From: Spirosoma sp.
Lineage (GTDB): Bacteria; Bacteroidota; Bacteroidia; Cytophagales; Spirosomataceae
Assembly: GCA_025351545.1 (NCBI GenBank)
Contig: JANXVQ010000534.1
Coordinates: 1-7,424 of the forward strand
Length of the DNA stretch: 7,424 bases
Direction of reading: 5' to 3'
This document shows positions 6,205 to 7,424 of the stretch, piece after piece (the first letter of the stretch is position 1; every line of letters begins with the position of its first letter). The notes below the pieces were generated by a model. That model was not told the DNA's origin, did no database searches, and worked only from the letters and a program-made list of their open reading frames with translations. Position numbers and translations under genes: made by a program.

Positions 6205-6348
6205 ATGAAGATAGCCTTAGTGGCCGTGCTTTCGGTGCTTAGTTTGGCAGGTATTTTTTAGCCGAAGCCATCGCGTCCGAAACCGATAGGATTAGAGTCA
6301 GGCTCTGCCATCCAGAGTGGCCCCAGAGATGATTCGCCCCGGCCTTAG
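6205..6348 (+). pseudogene. Broken signal-peptide-like small reading frame
   Basis: The ATG at 6205 opens MKIALVAVLSVLSLAGIF, a typical N-terminal export signal, then meets a TAG at 6259-6261 just after a run of six T. Beyond the stop the same frame runs through a Pro/Ser/Arg-rich stretch to a TAG at 6346-6348. Adding one T to the run would instead give AGIFLAEAIASETDR and a stop soon after. I read it as the remnant of a small secreted protein gene, or possibly an 18-residue peptide. The family is unknown. A TATCCA hexamer (6176-6181) precedes it, as it does other genes here. Confidence 0.3.
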
Positions 6349-6363
6349 GTTAGTAGGATTAGT

Positions 6364-6395
6364 TCACCGGCTGTCAATTAGTGAATAGCTGGTGA
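6364..6395. terminator. Possible bidirectional terminator hairpin
   Basis: TCACCGGCT (6364-6372) pairs with AGCTGGTGA (6387-6395) around a 14-base loop, nine pairs with one G-T. It lies between the convergent tectonin gene and the unknown lipoprotein gene, where a shared terminator is expected. The trailing T run is poor (CTTTGTTGTT), so the call is tentative. Confidence 0.3.
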
Positions 6396-6416
6396 CTTTG
6401 TTGTTCTCAACATTAT

Positions 6417-7040
6417 CTAGTCTACAATCTTCACCCGAATCCGGTGCGGTGCTACCTGAGTACCACCAAAGTAAAGCCCTGTGTTATAGGCAAATGATTT
6501 GTCGTGCGTAAAGGGTACGGTCTTGCCACCCAAAACCTGATAGACCTTCCGGTCATAATCAATTTTGATAGTCATTTTGGTTGGTGTATTCAGCGCTGCT
6601 TCGGCTACTTTGAAATCAATACGATTTCCTTCTACATAAATATAGGCTCCCAGATCAATACAGTGCCGCTGGGCGTTCCAGCGCCAACCCACCCGTGCGC
6701 CATCTACCTGGTGTGGGGGCACCCCATCCAGCGACTGATCTTTTGACCCCACAAAGCCAAAACCAATCACTTTGTTCCAGTCATCGGCATCGAGGGCACC
6801 AACGTCATAAATGCACGAACTATCGAACGTTACCGTTGCTGATACTTCGTGTGGGCTGATGAGCAATCCAACCTTACGCTTGGGATTGGGCTCGTGTTCG
6901 CCCGCTTCAATAACTACCCAGTCGGAGTCTGAGAGCAGGAAATCGGGAACGCACGCGCTCATGGTCAGGCAAAACCCCAGAAAGAGTAACGTCTTTGCGG
7001 AGAATAGAAAGACGCGAATCGATGAATTTAAACGTAGCAT
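6417..7040 (-). CDS. Lipoprotein of an uncharacterised Bacteroidota family
   Basis: This encodes a 207-residue protein read from the ATG at 7040. A TTG at 7073 would add eleven residues before the signal peptide and is less likely. Residues 8-30 form a lipoprotein signal ending in TMSAC (Cys30). The mature part is rich in aromatic beta strands: KVIGFGFVGSKDQSLDG, ARVGWRWNAQ, IDLGAYIYVEGNRIDF, TIKIDYDRKVYQV, and a C-terminal YFGGTQVAPHRIRVKI. I recall the pattern of an ARxGWR core, an AYxYV strand and a terminal YFGG-x3-APH-x-I motif from hypothetical Bacteroidota proteins with no assigned function. The strand pattern suggests a jelly-roll or concanavalin-like sandwich, which is inference only. 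It is transcribed towards the propeller cluster and divergent from the gene starting at 7315. Confidence 0.8.
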   Translation of the reverse strand: MLRLNSSIRVFLFSAKTLLFLGFCLTMSACVPDFLLSDSDWVVIEAGEHEPNPKRKVGLLISPHEVSATVTFDSSCIYDVGALDADDWNKVIGFGFVGSKDQSLDGVPPHQVDGARVGWRWNAQRHCIDLGAYIYVEGNRIDFKVAEAALNTPTKMTIKIDYDRKVYQVLGGKTVPFTHDKSFAYNTGLYFGGTQVAPHRIRVKIVD

Positions 7041-7120
7041 AATGATGGCGCAGGCGCACAGATGATCAGACAAATAACGCTATAAACCAATAGATTGATG
7101 TCCTGTTGGCTAAAGTTGAA

Positions 7121-7244
7121 GACTATTGACTTAGTCAAATAAGCATAAACCTATTTCGAGAGAAATTCTCTCGTGAAAACCTATTCCATTGACTTACAGT
7201 AATGTATCACTCGTGAAAACATTCGCTGTATATGACTATTTCGA
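7121..7244. repeat. Cluster of short direct and inverted repeats in the divergent intergenic region
   Basis: Two perfect palindromes stand out: TTGACTTAGTCAA (7126-7138) and CGAGAGAAATTCTCTCG (7157-7173), each with a single central base. Direct repeats interleave with them: ATTGACTTA at 7125 and 7188, AAACCTATT at 7147 and 7177, CTCGTGAAAAC at 7170 and 7210 (40 bases apart), and CTATTTCGA at 7151 and 7236. This lies between the divergent starts at 7040 and 7315. It could be an operator region for dimeric regulators or the scar of a mobile element. Confidence 0.5.
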
Positions 7245-7314
7245 TACAGTCTCAGCAACCTTTTCGTATCTTGCCATATCCTTATAAAATCATATTATCT
7301 TATTCGTTTTTTTT

Positions 7315-7424
7315 ATGGAATCGGCAATTCCTTCCTCATTTCAATCGGGTCGTGAGCAGTCAGTCACCCATTCCGGCGGTTGGCGTTTAAACATACCGAC
7401 CTACATTTATGCAGTGGTTTTCTC
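7315..7424 (+). CDS. Start of an unidentified gene, partial at the window edge
   Basis: The ATG at 7315 follows an eight-T run and opens a frame that stays open to the end of the window, 36 complete codons. It begins MESAIPSSFQSGREQSV and ends GWRLNIPTYIYAVVF, a polar N-terminus leading into what may be the first membrane helix. This suggests a membrane protein with a cytoplasmic N-terminus. Too little is present to name a family. The AT-rich stretch 7262-7314 just upstream is a suitable leader, although no exact Bacteroidota promoter consensus is seen. Confidence 0.5.
   Translation, partial: MESAIPSSFQSGREQSVTHSGGWRLNIPTYIYAVVF

Noticed and set aside
7121..7244. CRISPR array
   Set aside because: The repeats are only 9-11 bases, unevenly spaced and of several kinds, and there are no cas genes.

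Overview
The window looks like chromosomal accessory DNA from a Bacteroidota bacterium, most likely a Cytophagales/Spirosoma-like organism. This is inferred from a two-component-propeller sensor protein, lipoproteins with a KKxDD stretch after the lipobox cysteine, AT-rich leaders without Shine-Dalgarno sequences, and a DUF5018-like domain typical of the phylum. I see no tRNA, rRNA, CRISPR array or complete mobile element.

Layout. Positions 2-130 (+) are probably the tail of an IS-type transposase. Facing it, 134-1336 (-) encodes the periplasmic part of a two-component-propeller sensor that stops inside a propeller repeat, so it is probably cut by the insertion element. After a gene-free stretch (1337-1758) comes a same-strand run: 1759-2946, a frameshifted lipoprotein with an Ig-like domain and a PQQ-type propeller; 3093-3914, a YD-repeat lipoprotein; 4001-5473, an intact paralogue of the first with eight propeller blades; and about 5542/5575-6099, a small tectonin-repeat protein with no normal start codon. 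A broken signal-peptide-like reading frame follows at 6205-6348. A convergent lipoprotein of unknown function lies at 6417-7040 (-). After a repeat-rich divergent intergenic region (7041-7314), a new + strand gene begins at 7315 and runs off the window.

The theme is exported repeat proteins. Three genes encode beta-propellers, a fourth is a propeller pseudogene, and another encodes YD repeats. Three lipoproteins share a very similar signal peptide. The two PQQ-propeller paralogues differ by two whole blades, and the intact one has 120-bp near-identical repeats. The region therefore looks like a place where surface repeat proteins are duplicated, reshuffled and lost. No enzyme, transporter or defence module is visible, so a pathway cannot be assigned. 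The most interesting reading is an evolving family of cell-surface recognition or adhesion proteins.
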